A DNA stretch of 64,000 bases. Origin: Prostheceraeus crozeri (taxonomy: Eukaryota > Platyhelminthes > Polycladida > Euryleptidae). Below the pieces are notes generated by a model. The model was not told the origin of the DNA, searched no databases, and saw only the letters and a list, made by a program, of their open reading frames with translations. This document shows positions 42,246 through 56,508 of the stretch, piece by piece. Each line of letters starts with the position of its first letter. Position 1 is the stretch's first letter. The stretch spans positions 310,001 to 374,000 of the forward strand of contig CAJQUW010003622.1 of the NCBI GenBank assembly GCA_907163375.1, given 5' to 3'. The position numbers were made by a program, and so were the translations under genes.

Positions 42246-43964
42246 TTTATTGTCACGCATGTCATACGATGTAATGAAAATGGCTATCAATGCTTTTGTC
42301 AGACTGTAGTGCTCTCAAAACGTTGTCTACCAGTGCATAAAATCTAATTTCCGTCAAAATATTACGAAAAATCTAAAAATACAGAGTCAACGTGATTGAA
42401 AGAATACTTAGTGCGCGCGTGGACAGTTTCAATGAAAGAACCCCTGAAAAATAGCGTGATGTAAAAACAACTTTGTTCAATAATCCATTCTGTTATTAGT
42501 ATTGTGAAGATGCTGGAAACATGTTAAACATCATGAGAAAAGTCTTTTCGATTTAGTTTCTTTTACTGATGACAGAGAAAAAACCGGCACAATGACGATG
42601 CTTTAAAATCTAAGTGTAATACGGGGAAATCCGGAAAGTTGATTCTACTTGTACCGTGACTCGCATATCTCCAACATGCTTTCTAGATCAAAGTACTAAT
42701 TCAAAATTTTAAACTGAAAAGTTTTGAAAGATTTAGGTGTAGCCTTCAATGGTTTAAGAAAATCTAACAGAAATAATTGAAAATTATGCGAGCAGCTGCA
42801 GGATGAAACTGCCTTGATTACATGACTTTAGCCATCAATCCTTAATGACTGCTTCTGAGATGTTGATTTTCTCTCAGACATTTTGATTGAAGAAAATAAG
42901 CGTATCCTTATACGAATTTGAGGATGTTAACACAATCATTCCTGATTTATAACAAATGAATTAAGAGGATTTCAATTTTTCACAAATTACGGTTCAGGGA
43001 AGCTTTCCTTCCACCACAGCTACGTTTTGGCGGATTGTATGTTATCAATAGCTAAATAAATTCTGCATGCCTTCAAATTATCATTACCTGAAAAGTGATA
43101 GGGTCGAAAACTGATAGACAACAAGTGATCAAATTTCTATAGAAATATCTTCGAAGGGGTTCGAGACGAAGCAATGAGCAGGGTTGCCAACCTGCCGGGA
43201 AATTTCCGGAATTCGGGGATATTTAAGAAGTTCCGGGACATGAGTTTGATCGGTCGAAACTTGATTTGAATGACATTGGAAATCTCCCAAAACAAGTATA
43301 CTTAGATTTATAACACTGGATGCGAAGAATTCCACTACAACATTTGATGCCACGCGCGGAATGTAAGCAATTCATCAAAAGCCCTTCTTCAGACATTTGA
43401 AGTGAAGACTCCTTGGAATCCTTTATTGCAGGTTGTCCGCGGCTCCTCCGTGAAAATTTCCAGGACAGAATTAAAAATTCCAGGACATATCCAGGACATT
43501 TCCAGAAAATGATTTTCATAATTTGCTTGCAGAATTAACTAGATATCATGCAGTGTCATGGTTCATACTACCGTCATTATCTTTTCATCAGAACAATTTC
43601 AAAACTTTTTATGTAAATTTCATTCGAAGATACCTATTCAAGTATGAAAATGCGTCCGTGAAAAAAACTGGAAAAGTTGTGGAATGCAAATATTATATTC
43701 TTTGTGATTATCTGATAATCCGGCTAACAGTATTGGGCTGTCCTTCGATCTCTATTCATGAATATAGGCTAGGCTAAGCTAAATGTACAGGATACAATGA
43801 AAAGGTAGGCCTATTTTCACAGAAGATGCAAGTATCTTATGAATTTTGACCATGAATCTAAGTGGGCATTTATATGAATCTCTGTTTGAATTTTATCTCT
43901 GTACATGTATTTTATTTTGAAAGAGATATATTTAGAGGATATTCGATGTCATGTAATGAGCTAT
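42246..43964. other. No gene; possible solo transposon terminus at 43176
   Basis: AT-rich. At 43177-43195 CAGGGTTGCCAACCTGCC resembles a hAT-type end (CAGGGTTGCCAAC) and is followed by TTCCGG-type repeats; TTCCAGGACA repeats near 43465-43510 may be from a related sequence. No partner end or duplication was found, so the element cannot be bounded. Confidence 0.35.
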
Positions 43965-44237
43965 TACTAAAACACGGTCGACTAGATAACATATACAATT
44001 TTTCATGTGTGCCTACGTTCCGATATTCTAAAATCTAAAACCAGAAATTGATCAAGATTCAAACTCATCATTGCCAAATGATAAAAAGTAGATTTGTGGT
44101 GCATACGCATAACAGTAGTTTTAACATTTTCCCTCTAATAGTCCACGTGGACGCGTCCAATTACCCTCCTCCTTCACATGGACAGACAGTGAAGAGCACT
44201 ACAAAGTCCTCTCCCCCTGCCTGCTCAGCGATGGTCA
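43965..44237 (-). repeat. Diverged repeat, inverted relative to 47205-47495
   Basis: This block aligns with the reverse complement of 47205-47495: ACACGGTCGACTAGATAACA, TATACAATTTTTCA, ATTCTAAAATCT, TTGATCAAGATTCAAACTCA, TAGATTTRTGGTGCATA, GTCCAATTRCC and GGACAGACAGTG in order. Several substitutions and small length differences suggest an old family. The CCACGTGGAC and GTCCAATTRCC blocks may be subterminal to a DNA transposon. Confidence 0.65.
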
Positions 44238-47204
44238 GGTGTGCATTGAACAATTACGTTTTTTCTGACTATTATCCATTTCAATGAAATGCATGATATT
44301 TCCTGGAAGCCGTTCATGGGGCTTCCGATGCGCAAAGTCAGAACCTCTTCCACATTTTATTATTTCATTTGGTTGTTTGATTTTCTCCAGATTAACGCCT
44401 CACAAGTATACAAAGATATACATTATGGATGACCATTTATATTCGCATGCAAAACAAATATGCCTGAAGTGGCAGCGTGACCCTATTTAAAATCACATTT
44501 AGAAGTCAAAAAATATATTTATGAAGTACATTCTTCTGAAAAATTATCACATTTTCAATACTTTTTGGAAATTTTCAGAAGTCCAACCTAACTCTCATTA
44601 AATTCGGGAGAATTTCATTCATGTACATCTCTCTTCAACCAATTAATATTCACAACTATCTCGTTAAATTTTCACTCGATTAAACTATGAATCAATTGCT
44701 TTCAGACAGCTAATCAAAGATCTTATCATCTGCAGTAAAATTTTGCACTTTCTAGAAGTACAGCTGCTTTACATCTAGACTGCGATATTTCCTTTACATC
44801 ATCGAAATCCACACTTTGCTTCATCCACAAATCTTTCAAAGCATTCTATTCCTCTACAAAGTAAAGACTTGTGCTCATTTTGTCTACCACTTCATAAGTG
44901 ATCTAATACATCAGTCATCAAAGACGAATGACTACCAGTAGTAAATCCTTTAACTTTTGTCTTTTCACAATGGATCTCATCACGTACTTGATGCGCAGAT
45001 TTTTTCATATAATCCTTCCGTGAGAGTAACTGATTTTTGTTACAACAGCAGTGAGAAAAATAAAACAACATTCTCTTTTCACTCATACAAGACGTTAGCA
45101 TCCCTAGCGAGCAAGGAAATATAGTAAGTCGTAAATGGCGCCGGCACTAGGGAGAAAGCTGTCTCGGGATTTATTTCATGATGTGTACTGGAGGAAACTA
45201 GAGATTTAAATCCAGGAGGACGTGCCAGGAATTAATTTTCAAAGACAAATTTCTTCATTCAAACAACGAATAAGATTTGCTAAGGAAGGAAATTTGAACA
45301 TATAGGAAGCAGTGTAAGGATTCGAAAAGAAATAAGTCGGATAAAAGGGAGGAAGTCATGTCTTTGTTCAGTTTTGTATTCTCCTATGGAAATGCAGGTA
45401 AAGCGTCATAAAAAAGAAGGCATTCTTTGTAATAGCACATTGAGGTACCGAACTATTAATCATAACTGTTCAAATCCTCAAATCAAGACAGGTAGAGCAC
45501 TTGAAAGTGATAGAAAATTAAAACAGAAAAAATAATTCACAGCCATGTTGATATCAAAGGTGACAAGCCTGTATAAAAGACAACGTGCATTTGAATAGTC
45601 TTTCATTTACGATGCGTGATAAACCTGGTTTCGTCTTGCTAATCGCTAACCATTGTGACAAATCGCCTTGGAAATATTATCCCAGGTATTCTTACAGCCT
45701 GAATGAAAAGTTATCGTCAACACTTCGGCGCTTCCTTCTCGTGACTTGCCCCACTTGCCGAAATGCCAGTGCTCGAACAACTGTTTTCGACGAGAAGGAT
45801 TTGTACGAAATATTTGTCGCCTTTGAAAGAAGCGAATCATAGGATCAGATGTACGTGGATGCTCTCTGTTTGACACTAGACAAAATCGTCAAATTCGTTC
45901 AGGCGCGCACCGAAAGGAAAGAAATTTGACGAAGCTGAGAAGGACGTGAAAATAAATAAAAATTCCATTTCAATTTCCCTGCCGAATTATTGTTTTAGTG
46001 AAAATACAGACTAGGGAAGAGGCAACGGTTTATTCGTTTGATTACCTACAAACACTACGCTTCATCGGAAATAACGAAAAAATCACATCTCCTTGTTTCT
46101 ACTTCACTGCGCTCATCACGAAGACTCCCAATTCAGGAAATTTAAGGAAGTACGGAGGAAAGGGACCATACACGCCCTGTTTGACGCAAACCATTAGTGC
46201 CTAATAGTCCAACCCACTGAAGACATATAAGTAAAGCTGCATGCGGCAGGTTTCTCATTCTCATTGTACTAAGCGACAGTTTGGGAAGAGAATTATTATG
46301 TTAGGGAAACTGAAAAGCTTCATGATGATTTACAAATTGAATATGAGCCAACATATATTCGATTAAGACAAATGTTGACTTCGAAGGGTAAATAGTTGAA
46401 ACTTGAATTCATATCGCGAATAAATCATGTATAATCGACAGAGAACTCATCTATGAGATGTGGAAAGTTTCGAACTTGAATGAATGGCCAAATTGACTGT
46501 ATTTACATTATCATCAATTACAGAAATAAAATGAGTGATAATTGTGAACAGTTGAAAATGAAATGAGATTATCGTCAGAGAGAAACTATTTGTTGTCATT
46601 ATGAGAAAGTCGAGATTTGAATGAAACTTAGAATATTTACTGCATAATTTAAATGAGAGAAATGTAATTAACGATAAAATTGACGATTAAAATCTATAGT
46701 CGCTTAAATTGGTCATCACATGTTATAGAATATATGATACATAAAACATGTAAAACACAGTCACTATGATCAACGTTTTCTAAAAAATGTCTACATAATT
46801 ATGTTTATAATTAACATTTAGTTATTAATTGATTCATTTAATTAATTAATATTTTCATTACATTAATATTCAGTTCTCCATCTCATCATTGCGGCTCTTT
46901 TAAATACATAACAGAACGAAATTTAATGAAAAATAAGTTTTAAATAGTGTACAGATTTTAAGACATTTTTTTGAAAAGTTTGTAAACATTTTTTTCTCGA
47001 TAGTGTTTGTTGTTCTTATCCACTCATAGTATACGGCAAGCCTGGAGTATAATTGGCTCAGGTGTGTGATAAGAACTTCAATTCAGTATTACATGCATAT
47101 GTAGGCATGTATACAATCTGAATTTATTCAGGTATCAACTGATTAGACTGTCAAAAAGGATGACTGCCGAAGACGGACAAGACCACACGCTCTCTTGGTA
47201 TGGA
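44238..47204. other. No gene with support
   Basis: AT-rich. The frame at 45615-45842 (plus) is less AT-biased than its surroundings but has no identifiable domain. Otherwise nothing assignable. Confidence 0.45.
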
Positions 47205-47495
47205 ATCATCCATTATCCACGTGGACAGCAGATGGGGGAGAGGGCTTTGTAATGCTGTCCACTGTCTGTCCATATGAAGGAGGGGGCAATTGGACGAGTC
47301 CATGTGGATACTTAGAGTGAAAATGTTAACACTATTGTTATATATATGTATATATGCACCATAAATCTACTTATCGTTGCTTTGAAATGATGAGTTTGAA
47401 TCTTGATCAATGTGTGGGTTGAGATTTTAGAATACTGCAAAAAAAAGTAACTGAAAAATTGTATATGTTATCTAGTCGACCATGTTTTATTTTTA
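47205..47495 (+). repeat. Diverged repeat, partner of 43965-44237
   Basis: This block begins CCATTATCCACGTGGACAGC and is the inverted partner described at 43965. At about 47990-48014, CACGTGGATTATGG is the approximate inverse of its first bases, so 47205-48014 may be one element of about 810 bp with short inverted ends and the old repeat (47607-47900) inside. I could not find a matching target duplication. Confidence 0.5.
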
Positions 47496-47606
47496 GCTTT
47501 GTTGATTCAAGGACATCTGGAGAGAGTCCCTTCAGTTGTCCATATCTGATTGGTTGGAGCCACAGAGATGGATTCGTCTGTTGCGGTTACTCTACAGTTG
47601 ACGCGA

Positions 47607-47900
47607 TTCTATCTCAACCATTGTCTTCAATGGTAGCAAGATGTGGAGAGATTCGTTTCCCTTTCACTTACGTGATTGGGCAATGCGTAAGGAAAGTTGT
47701 ATTAGGGAACACACGAGCTGTCGTTGTCACACTGAAGACTGAACATCTGCCAAGTGAACAGTACCTATCTTTGATTGAATGCTTGTTTGTGATAAATTCA
47801 TCAAATAGAAATATTATTGACATCGTTCGACTCTTCACGATCTGAATTTACTGACTGTGTACCTTCAATGTGGCATCAATGATATACATATCCACAATGA
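47607..47900 (+). repeat. Old dispersed repeat, copy B (uninterrupted)
   Basis: Same family as 5815-7440. Here GATCTGAATTTACTGACTGTG runs through without interruption, giving the empty version of the site where the pogo-like element sits in copy A. A 128-residue frame over this block (47459-47845) has no known domain and is not conserved in copy A. Confidence 0.6.
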
Positions 47901-48015
47901 ATATCAGTAATTGTCCTCTGACCACAGGGGGTGTGGGTCAGTGTCCATGATTTGTCCATTAGGAAGAGGGGAGAGGGGTCAAAAAAATCATATTTTTTGT
48001 GCACGTGGATTATGG

Positions 48016-48808
48016 AAGATCTCTATCATATATTGGGTCATGGTGTCAACAGACGTTGGTGTAGGGCCTGAGTAAGTCCTGAGTTGTTGGATAGCGCCAA
48101 GAATTCAGAGCATTATCAACGTATTTTTCTTACTCACATCATCTCGCTTCTGAAGCGGCTACAGTATGGAGCTTCTCCACATTTTGCGACAATAGTTCGA
48201 TAGTAGCTCGACAACCATTTAATGAACCAATAGAATGGTCTTGGTAAACCTATCCAATAGCCTCTAAGAAGAATCCAAAACGAATTGTGCAAATTCCTAA
48301 GGCCATCTAAAGCCGTCGCATTGAAGGAAAGGCTAAAGGACTTACCTGTTGCTGAACAACATTCCGAATACAATAATCTGAAAAGTATATGAATTGTTTA
48401 CACGCTGATGCAACTTATGTGAGGAGTCCAATGGTGGAAACTTTGAACAGAATCTGTAATTTCAACTTCGCATATAATTCTGTCAATTTCGTGTATTTAC
48501 TGCTTATAGCATGATGTCAGGTCCAGAATTTTTTGTAATTCCATTGCGCACGATTAAAAACGACGGGAAGATCGTCATAATCTTTAATTACCTCATAAGG
48601 ATTTTATGATGACAGAAATAGCAAGCCCTGAGCCATGACTTGTGTGATATCCTTTGAGTCTAGCTTCAAAACTTCATATGAACAGTATTTAATAACAGAT
48701 AGTGCTGAATTGGAAATTTGTAGTACAAAAATTTCATTAAATTGACGTCGACGCACTGGACTAATGCGACTTATCCTTGAGGCAGCAGTATAACTAGTTC
48801 ATTTGTAG
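48016..48808. other. No gene seen
   Basis: AT-rich spacer. A minus-strand frame at 48134-48373 shows no family features. Confidence 0.5.
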
Positions 48809-48822
48809 GTTGTACTCAATCT

Positions 48823-49058
48823 TTAAAAAACGCAAAAACTCCCCAAAAGTTACGGTCGTCGATGTGTTGAAGTCAAATTCGTAGAAAGTCCGTAAATCTT
48901 TTCATTGTAAGATCGATCACCGAAGTCGATGGACGCCGAAGATCTCGTCTTTTACGAATTTATCTTCGATACATCGACGACCGCAACCTTCGGGGAGTTT
49001 TTGCTGCGAATTTATTTTGTTGAAAGTCATTATGATCTCCCGTCGTCTCGTCAATTTC
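48823..49058. mobile_element. 236-bp hairpin element with 14-bp target duplication
   Basis: GTTGTACTCAATCT is present at 48809-48822 and 49059-49072. Most of the enclosed sequence folds on itself: the left arm starting at 48832 (GCAAAAACTCCCC, then CGGTCGTCGATGT, then AAATTCGTA) matches the inverse of the right arm ending at about 49002, over some 60 bases at roughly 80% identity. An unpaired tail of about 55 bases follows the right arm. There is no protein and no polymerase III boxes. The long duplication suggests insertion by LINE-type or Penelope-type machinery rather than a cut-and-paste transposase. Confidence 0.6.
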
Positions 49059-49072
49059 GTTGTACTCAATCT

Positions 49073-52000
49073 GCTTAGGCTGTAAATGAAATATTCATGG
49101 CACCACAGTGCCTATCAGCTAGACTACAGTTTCTTGCTCACAGTTTGAATAGTCAGAGTATGCAAGATTTTGACATTTTTGCAGCATTTCAAATGATTGC
49201 TGAAAAGGACGATAATGACAGTTGAAACTTATGATTAAAGCATCTCTTCGTAGTCGTACCAGACAGACTTTCGCCCTGACTCTTGCTGCATGGTTGACAT
49301 TCTTGAGCAGGAATAAAGGAGCAGCTCAGGCGAGTGGGAGGAGATAGGACGTTGTCGAAAAGATAACCGGAAGAAAAAGGTGAAGGCACTAACCGAGAAA
49401 TTCTAGCGGGTAGTGGTTGCACCAGCACACTTTTCTTTTCATTTCCTCTTTTTCAATAAGAACAATGAGAAGGACTGGTTGCGCTTCAGTGTCATCTCTC
49501 TTTTGAGAACACCCAGAGTTCGACATTGTGCCGATACGGTTGCCAAATTTGTCTGATTGCTATGAACAGTGAATGAACGGTGAGATTTGCATTCTATGTT
49601 TTTAAGATCTAATGTACTTGATTAAAATAGATGTGACACAAATTAAGTCTAAATGGATTCCAAAACCCTGCCATTCTTTCCGCAACTGGCCTGAACAGGG
49701 TTCGAACAATAGTTAGAAAGGTAGCTAAAAAAGCAAGATTGACTGAAAATTCATGAGTAAAATGCTCATACAAAAATATCAAGGCCTTCTAATTTTGATT
49801 TTCAATTTCAGCTTGCAGTTCTTTGTCATTTTTTGAAAATGTTCGTAAACTGCACCATTTCCGGGTTAATTACAGAATTCATCATTAACAATTTTGATTT
49901 TAACAGTTGTATTTCAAATTTGAATATAGAATAGATCATTATATTTTCGTAGTTCACAATCACACATACAGTAGTATATTCACTTCAATTTCAAGTTCAA
50001 TCACTTCACTTTGGACTTTCATATTCTTATTAGATTTTGAACATCGCAAACAAGAATGTGTCATTTTAATATGAGAATTCATCCTTCACAAATAAATTAG
50101 TTAATTATCAATCATAATGAAGTAATTCATCAATTCACCAATAAATGAATCTGTACTTATCTTTTCAAATTTATAGATGATATCAGTTTCATTTTGAATT
50201 ATATCATTACCACTTCGGAAATCCCTTATACTCGCACATTCTTCAGACGCCAGCATATTGTTTCATCAATCAATCTGCTAAATTCAATTCCTACAGACTA
50301 AATTTTGAAATGTATAACTTTTTTCCTGATTTTTTTAAATGCTATTCATTCAACAACTCGCAAATCCATTAATGCAATAAACTCATCGTGAAAGATGGTC
50401 GCAAATAGAGATCAGGGATTGGAAGAAGCGCCGGTTTAAAGATTAATTGCAATTTAATTGGACAAATTAATGAAGTCACAAATCTGTTTTAATGTACGTA
50501 ACCTCAATTTTGAGTAAAAGAAGATTTTCCAAGTTATTGATTGAATAATCAACTGTACCTATGTATTTTGTGCATTTTTTTCACAGACTTTACATGAAAA
50601 TGTCTACATAGTTGACACTAAATTTTACCCTAGAACTGTGTGTTGTAAAACAAATCATTTGAAACCCAATTCAAGCAGTGAAGATCAATATTTCATCAGC
50701 AGAATAGTGATCATCAAAATTTCAAATTCATCAACATTAAGCTTCCCTTTCGATCTGCACATCCAATACGTTTTCATTTTCATCCGATTTTCTACTTATA
50801 AGTATCATATCGCTAATGCACAACATGCATCTCAATGTAAGATTCCGTCACAAATTGATACAATGCGGGTACCAATAATAATCACTAATTTCCACAGAAG
50901 AAACATAACCTGAAAAAAGTAATATTTGCCAACATCAATAATATTCTAGTTAAAACTGTCCATGCAAGGATTCATCTTCTAAATACTACTCATGCATTGC
51001 GTAACAGATAATACTGTTTCAGTGCCATATACAAATGAAATCGATCTTAATGTTGTTGGCTATTGAAACAGCCACGCAAATACGTGAAAGTTCCTAAAGT
51101 GTAGTGACTATTTCTAAAAGCCCGAAATTTATCCGCAACTGCACAGGCTAGAAAGCGCTGTATACCCCACGCAAATAAAATATCAACGGAAAGTACTTCT
51201 AGCACATTTATGATAGAACTTTATGACAGAACAGTTTTCCATTTATGATAGAAACAATTATTGTCAATGATAAGTAATACATGCCTGTATGCAATTGCAG
51301 GTCTACATGCATGCATATCAATAAAAATATATATATACCGTAAATCAATTAAAGTAATTGTGTATTTTCTAATTTCACAATGTCTTTACTACAATCCCAA
51401 TACCTTATTTTACACCATGACGCGATACTAGTTACATAAAACTTCTTTAACTTCGATTTAAGAGCTCCGTTGACCAACTAATTCACGACATAAAAATGTC
51501 AATGACAAAGTAATATAGAAACAGAGCACAGCTTTGAAATATATTGGTAAAAATATCATGCAGACATATGCGCTTGCTCTCACTTTAGTATTCGCTTAAT
51601 TATAAGTTAGCCGTGAAATTCAATGATGACTTGTTATTGAAACTCCGGTTAAAAGCTATTTTCTGTTGTGTATTGCATTGTGCGCATATTGTGTGCTCGT
51701 AACACAAGAAAAGTGGAGCTCAGCATTTCATTAACTCGCAGGTGTATCATTAAAATTGCTTGGTATCGTTGCTTAGCTTACTCAATTCATATGTTCCATG
51801 GATGAGATTCTGACGAAGCGCCATTTCCGAAAACTCCCAGATGCCCACTTTTTCATACTCTTTTGTTCTATCTCTACAGGTTCTTGCACCCCACCTTTAA
51901 TAAAACCCATCCTATATTTCCGGATCAGCTGTTTTCCGGACAAATCTCATGCATGATATGTTTAGACACCAATATTTTTTGAAGTTATGCAGGCAGACTA

Positions 52001-55000
52001 TGTCGAGGGATTTTTTGTCTTATTGCCTAAATCAGCGTTTTTGTGACACCAGCTAGCAAATCTACATTTCATTAAATTTAGTCAACACAGCATCCTATAC
52101 CATTGCTTCTGCGTTCCTTTCATAACATAAACGACAGAGTTAAACATTCTTTAGGACTAAATACAATTGAGTTTTCTTTAATATTATAAAAAATATGCTC
52201 GAAATTTACGTATCGGATCATCTGGCTTATATAGCGTGACTGGAATATTGTCAAACATGATTCAGAAACATTTAACATAAACAATTAATGGTATTCCGAT
52301 TGATATATTTTCGGACATATTTTCGTTAGGGCAACAAAACTTATGCTCGGAACAGGTCATCACAAGTACTATTCATGTTTTGTTAAAAAAGCGACATGAG
52401 ATAGATTTACTTTTATCAATTTAAGTAATTTTCTGACTGCAAATTATTTTTTATGTTCATTCAATCCATTATAGTTATAAGCAGTCAATATAGAGTCATT
52501 GCTGAATTCGTGCATGACTTTTGAAACAATGATTTGCTAACACTTCCTTAGATTTTCATAATGAGCGCCAACAGTCAGCAGCACCAGACATTGTTATTTA
52601 TCTAACATTTGATACAATCGAATTGCCAAATCTCTATTCACGTTGGCTTAACTTTTGAACTGAATGTTACAGAAAACATGGTGAGACTTCATAACCTACG
52701 AGAACTGAGCTATCTTACATCAAAACATGAAATTGACACGTACAGTAGATATTTTTACATTCCTTCATTTCCTGTCGAATTTTATAAGATTCCTTTGTCA
52801 TTCTCATGCCAAAATATCGATAATAATAGCTATAAATAAAGGTTGATCGAAGAAATGAAGACATATATCAAATAAATAGTGAATGATTGAAATCATTTGT
52901 GTGGCATTACCGTTTCGAATTCGATTTCAATCAGAAGCCTCTCAATGTTATAAGAATGAGCTTCAATTTTCTAATATTATTTGCGTCGTAGTTATATACA
53001 TTGCATGCAATTTGGAAGACAATCGTCAAAATAGACATACTCGTAAATTGACTGATATTCAACTATCGTAGGATTTTGCCAACATGAAAATCACATTTAA
53101 GATCCTTCTTGAACAAAACCTTGCCAATGGTCTAAATTTTGCTGATTTTTTCCGCCGCTCAGCTTGAAAGCTGTCAAAAAATCCTATTAATCTTAAATAC
53201 GAGACCAAAGCTTCAGAAATATGACTGTAGAAACCTAGCATATTCACCTGTTGTAAGATTGGTTCTATTCTTACAATAAACATTACTTATTAACGAAATT
53301 AGTAATGATGTGATGCTAATGCCATGTTTTGTGGGCTACTATTCATGACAGGAAAATTAAGGTATTAGAGTCGTATTTTTCTCGACCTTTGTTAAGGGCA
53401 GTTCCTGCTGTAAAACATGTGTTCGTTGACATAATTTGCAGATTTCGATTTCGATTCGAGATTCATTTACGTGTGTCTGAGCTTTATGACTAAAAAGATT
53501 AACAATCAAATTCCAGCATGATTTTGCTGTTACATGAAATTTACGAAAATTATGTAATTTTGTATTTATGTAGATAAATTTGAGGATAATTCGGTGCACA
53601 AGTGTAATGTAGTAAGAAAAAACAAGCTTACTGATACACTGGATAATGATCTAGCCCCTTCAGTTGCTCCAATGCTTAAAATTTTGAATCTGTGTATCAG
53701 ATTGCCCTTCACTTTATATATACATAAATACATATCAAATATTTAACATAGCAACAACATGATTCCAAAACAATTATTTGAAAAAACTAAAGCAAATTAA
53801 ACAGCAAACATCAAAATTTTGTAAAAAATGAATTAACATACTACATTGCTATTTTTTTAATAATCACATTATATCAACTAATATACTTCAATATTCGACA
53901 TCATATTTTTAGCATGAGAACCAGTAAGCTAGAGCAAACGAGTGCCAAAGAGAACAGTATTAGGCAAAAAGTTTCATACGATTATGAGCTGTGCTTTGCA
54001 AAGCAAATTTGAAAGAAAAGAAAGTTCCAGGTGGGACGAACGCCTCCCAAAGGTATCTCAATGGACCTCTCAGCAGGGTGTGTTAACTTGGCAAGGATTC
54101 GCAGGACTAGACTTTGAATTGACTGACGATATTCAGGTTTGGGCTTAAAGCAAAAAACAGCACGTTTTGTATCGCAACTTTTCTGAGGAATTAAGAAATA
54201 AAAATGTATCGACTCAGTCAAATTCCTTACTTATATATATATTGTGTGATAAGAGATACAATTCTGAGGTTTAGATTGACTTAAATGGTAGAAGTAAAGA
54301 AGAGTCTTTTCTTACATAACAATACAAGTGCATCGAATACTTATCAATTTGACTTGGTGGCAAGTGCAACCCATCAAGAGATCAAAGACGCCTTATCCAA
54401 ATTCTCTACTATAGCCATATATAAGAAAACAAAGTATCTCTTGTTGTCACCACTTAATTATAAATCTCGGCCATTAGTGAGAAAGCCATAATGTCTCTTA
54501 AGCAGCACGCATTAAAATTCCCTAAGATGTCAGAGATGTATTTTATACCGCAGAGAGTTCATTTGTCATGAAGTCCACGGCTACACACTGCATCAATCAT
54601 GTGGGTGTGTACAACTACAAATGGGTGTGTGTTGAAAGACCTGTCTGGCTCCTCCTCCTTCCTTTTACCTCCGCTACTTAAACTTCAGCTTCACACGTAT
54701 ATACAATTGAGATAAATTTTGCCAAGAAAGTGTGAGCAAATGAATCAGTAGACAACATAAATGATATTTGAATGCAGTCTTAAAAACAACTAGATTATCG
54801 TCACAACTCGACAAATGCACGCGCGAGCAGCATCACCCTTTGTCTAAAAATTGAATTATTCACATTGCATCTCGATTAATGGGCTTTTCTTTTTGTTCAT
54901 ATGAGTTGATGAATTAATTTAGCTTCGCCTATGCCGATGAGACTCCTATGCCCCGTTTGTGTCGTTTGATCTAAGAACCATCAAAGGGATTGCTCTCCTT

Positions 55001-56504
55001 TCATTATCCAAGTTAGAGGAAGCTGACTTCCCGCGGCACAAGCTGCGATGTTCGGGGAGTAGTTTTCGCAAAATTCGATCGTATTACATTGGGAATTCCA
55101 GTTATCAGTCTCCGAAGTATACTAGTAAGCTTCCTATCACAAGACAACTTCGTTCTCCAACTTTGGATAAAATGTACAACTGTTTTCACATTCCTTGTCC
55201 TCCTTAACGTTAAGTATTCTGCTTCTTAATCATTAGTTGAGGAGAAAATCGCTAGAAGGAGTTTTTCTTCTGATAACGTTATGAATTCAGCGAATGAAGA
55301 TAGTTGATGCATTGTATGAGCAAATAGGATTGAGATGAAGGTATATAGTGAAATAATCATTCCACTTAACATCTTTTTATGAGTCTGTGAGAGACGTACT
55401 TTTTTCTCCACTTTCATTATTGGGGATGATCTTCAGACTTCTGAAGTAGGTGTGAGCTACTTTGCAAATTTTGCTGATCCTGACATAATACACGAAAATT
55501 TATGTTCAAAACGTTGTGAGATGGAAATTACAAAGATAATGCAACATCATACGTCAAGTGACTCGTAAAGAGATGTGAAGAATGCTGATTGATCTTTCTA
55601 GTCGTAGTCAAATGAGTTATGAGGCATTCATTTTTCTCTTATACATTTTTGGTACTCTGCGACACGCATTAGACAATCAAGTAAAAAATCAAAGAAAAAC
55701 ATGCTTCAGAAAATATTTCTTCTTCTGATGATACCTATTGAAAACTATATTTCTAGGTAACATAAAATAGTAAACAACCATTAAAACATTCATATAAAGT
55801 TTGCAAAAATGTGTAATGAAAACAACAGTATTTAATAACAACTTCGTAGCAATCTATTTTGATCCAATGCATCACAACAGAAGCTAAGGAAAAACCCACT
55901 CCTATTGATTTTATAAAGTAAATTGTTATGAAGTTGATAGGCTTTCGTCGCACAGTCTTCTATAATCGATCTTACAAGGATAGATCGCCATCGGTTAATT
56001 TTAGCATTTTTAACGATCATATGAGTTCTACTTCTGTTCTCTCAATTACATGCGAAATTGATTATGTGTCAAATCAATGTTTCCATGAGATTCCTGACTT
56101 CTTTTTGGAAACCATGAAGAACAGAAAAATGAGCAACTTCAGGAATAAATTGTCAATTATAGTAGAAATGCTAATATTTGAAAGAACTTCATTTAAAGCT
56201 ATTTATCAAACAATTATCGAAACAGTTAAAAATCGTTTTAAAAATAGCTAAAATTCTAATATAAAATTAGCGGAATTCGTTGAACTCTTGAAAATCCACA
56301 TTATTTCCGCTTACTTACCAATGATATTTGCGTGTTTTTCTAAATATAATCCGCGGGTTATGTGATTTTTTAGCTATTTCATTGCAGGTTCTATTGAAAA
56401 AATTTCTATTTTTATGATTTTATTGTCGAATTTTTAGTGATGAAGCACAAATATTGTGTACATTGATGGTGAAGCGGAATACATAGAACTATAAGAAGCC
56501 AATG
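49073..56504. other. Long AT-rich stretch without recognisable genes
   Basis: About 7.4 kb in which I find no transposon ends, tRNA-like boxes or conserved proteins. The longest frame (55928-56251, plus, 107 residues) has no known domain and AT-ending codons. It could be intergenic or within a large intron. Confidence 0.5.
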
Positions 56505-56508
56505 TTAA

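Noticed and set aside
45615-45900. Possible caspase-like exon (KPGFVLLIAN, then DLYEIFVAFERSE)
   Set aside because: Only loose resemblance to the start of a caspase large subunit; the catalytic His and Cys regions and splice signals are not visible.
47459-47845. 128-residue open frame
   Set aside because: It overlies a diverged dispersed repeat, and the frame is not preserved in the other copy at 5.8-6.1 kb.
47205-48014. One complete DNA transposon with CCACGTG-type ends
   Set aside because: The ends match over only about 14 bases with mismatches and no target duplication could be found; left as a hypothesis.
49697-49710. tRNA-like B box (GGGTTCGAACAAT)
   Set aside because: No A box at proper distance and no cloverleaf could be drawn around it.
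55928-56251. 107-residue plus-strand frame as a host gene
   Set aside because: No recognisable domain, AT-ending codons throughout, and no neighbouring coding sequence.
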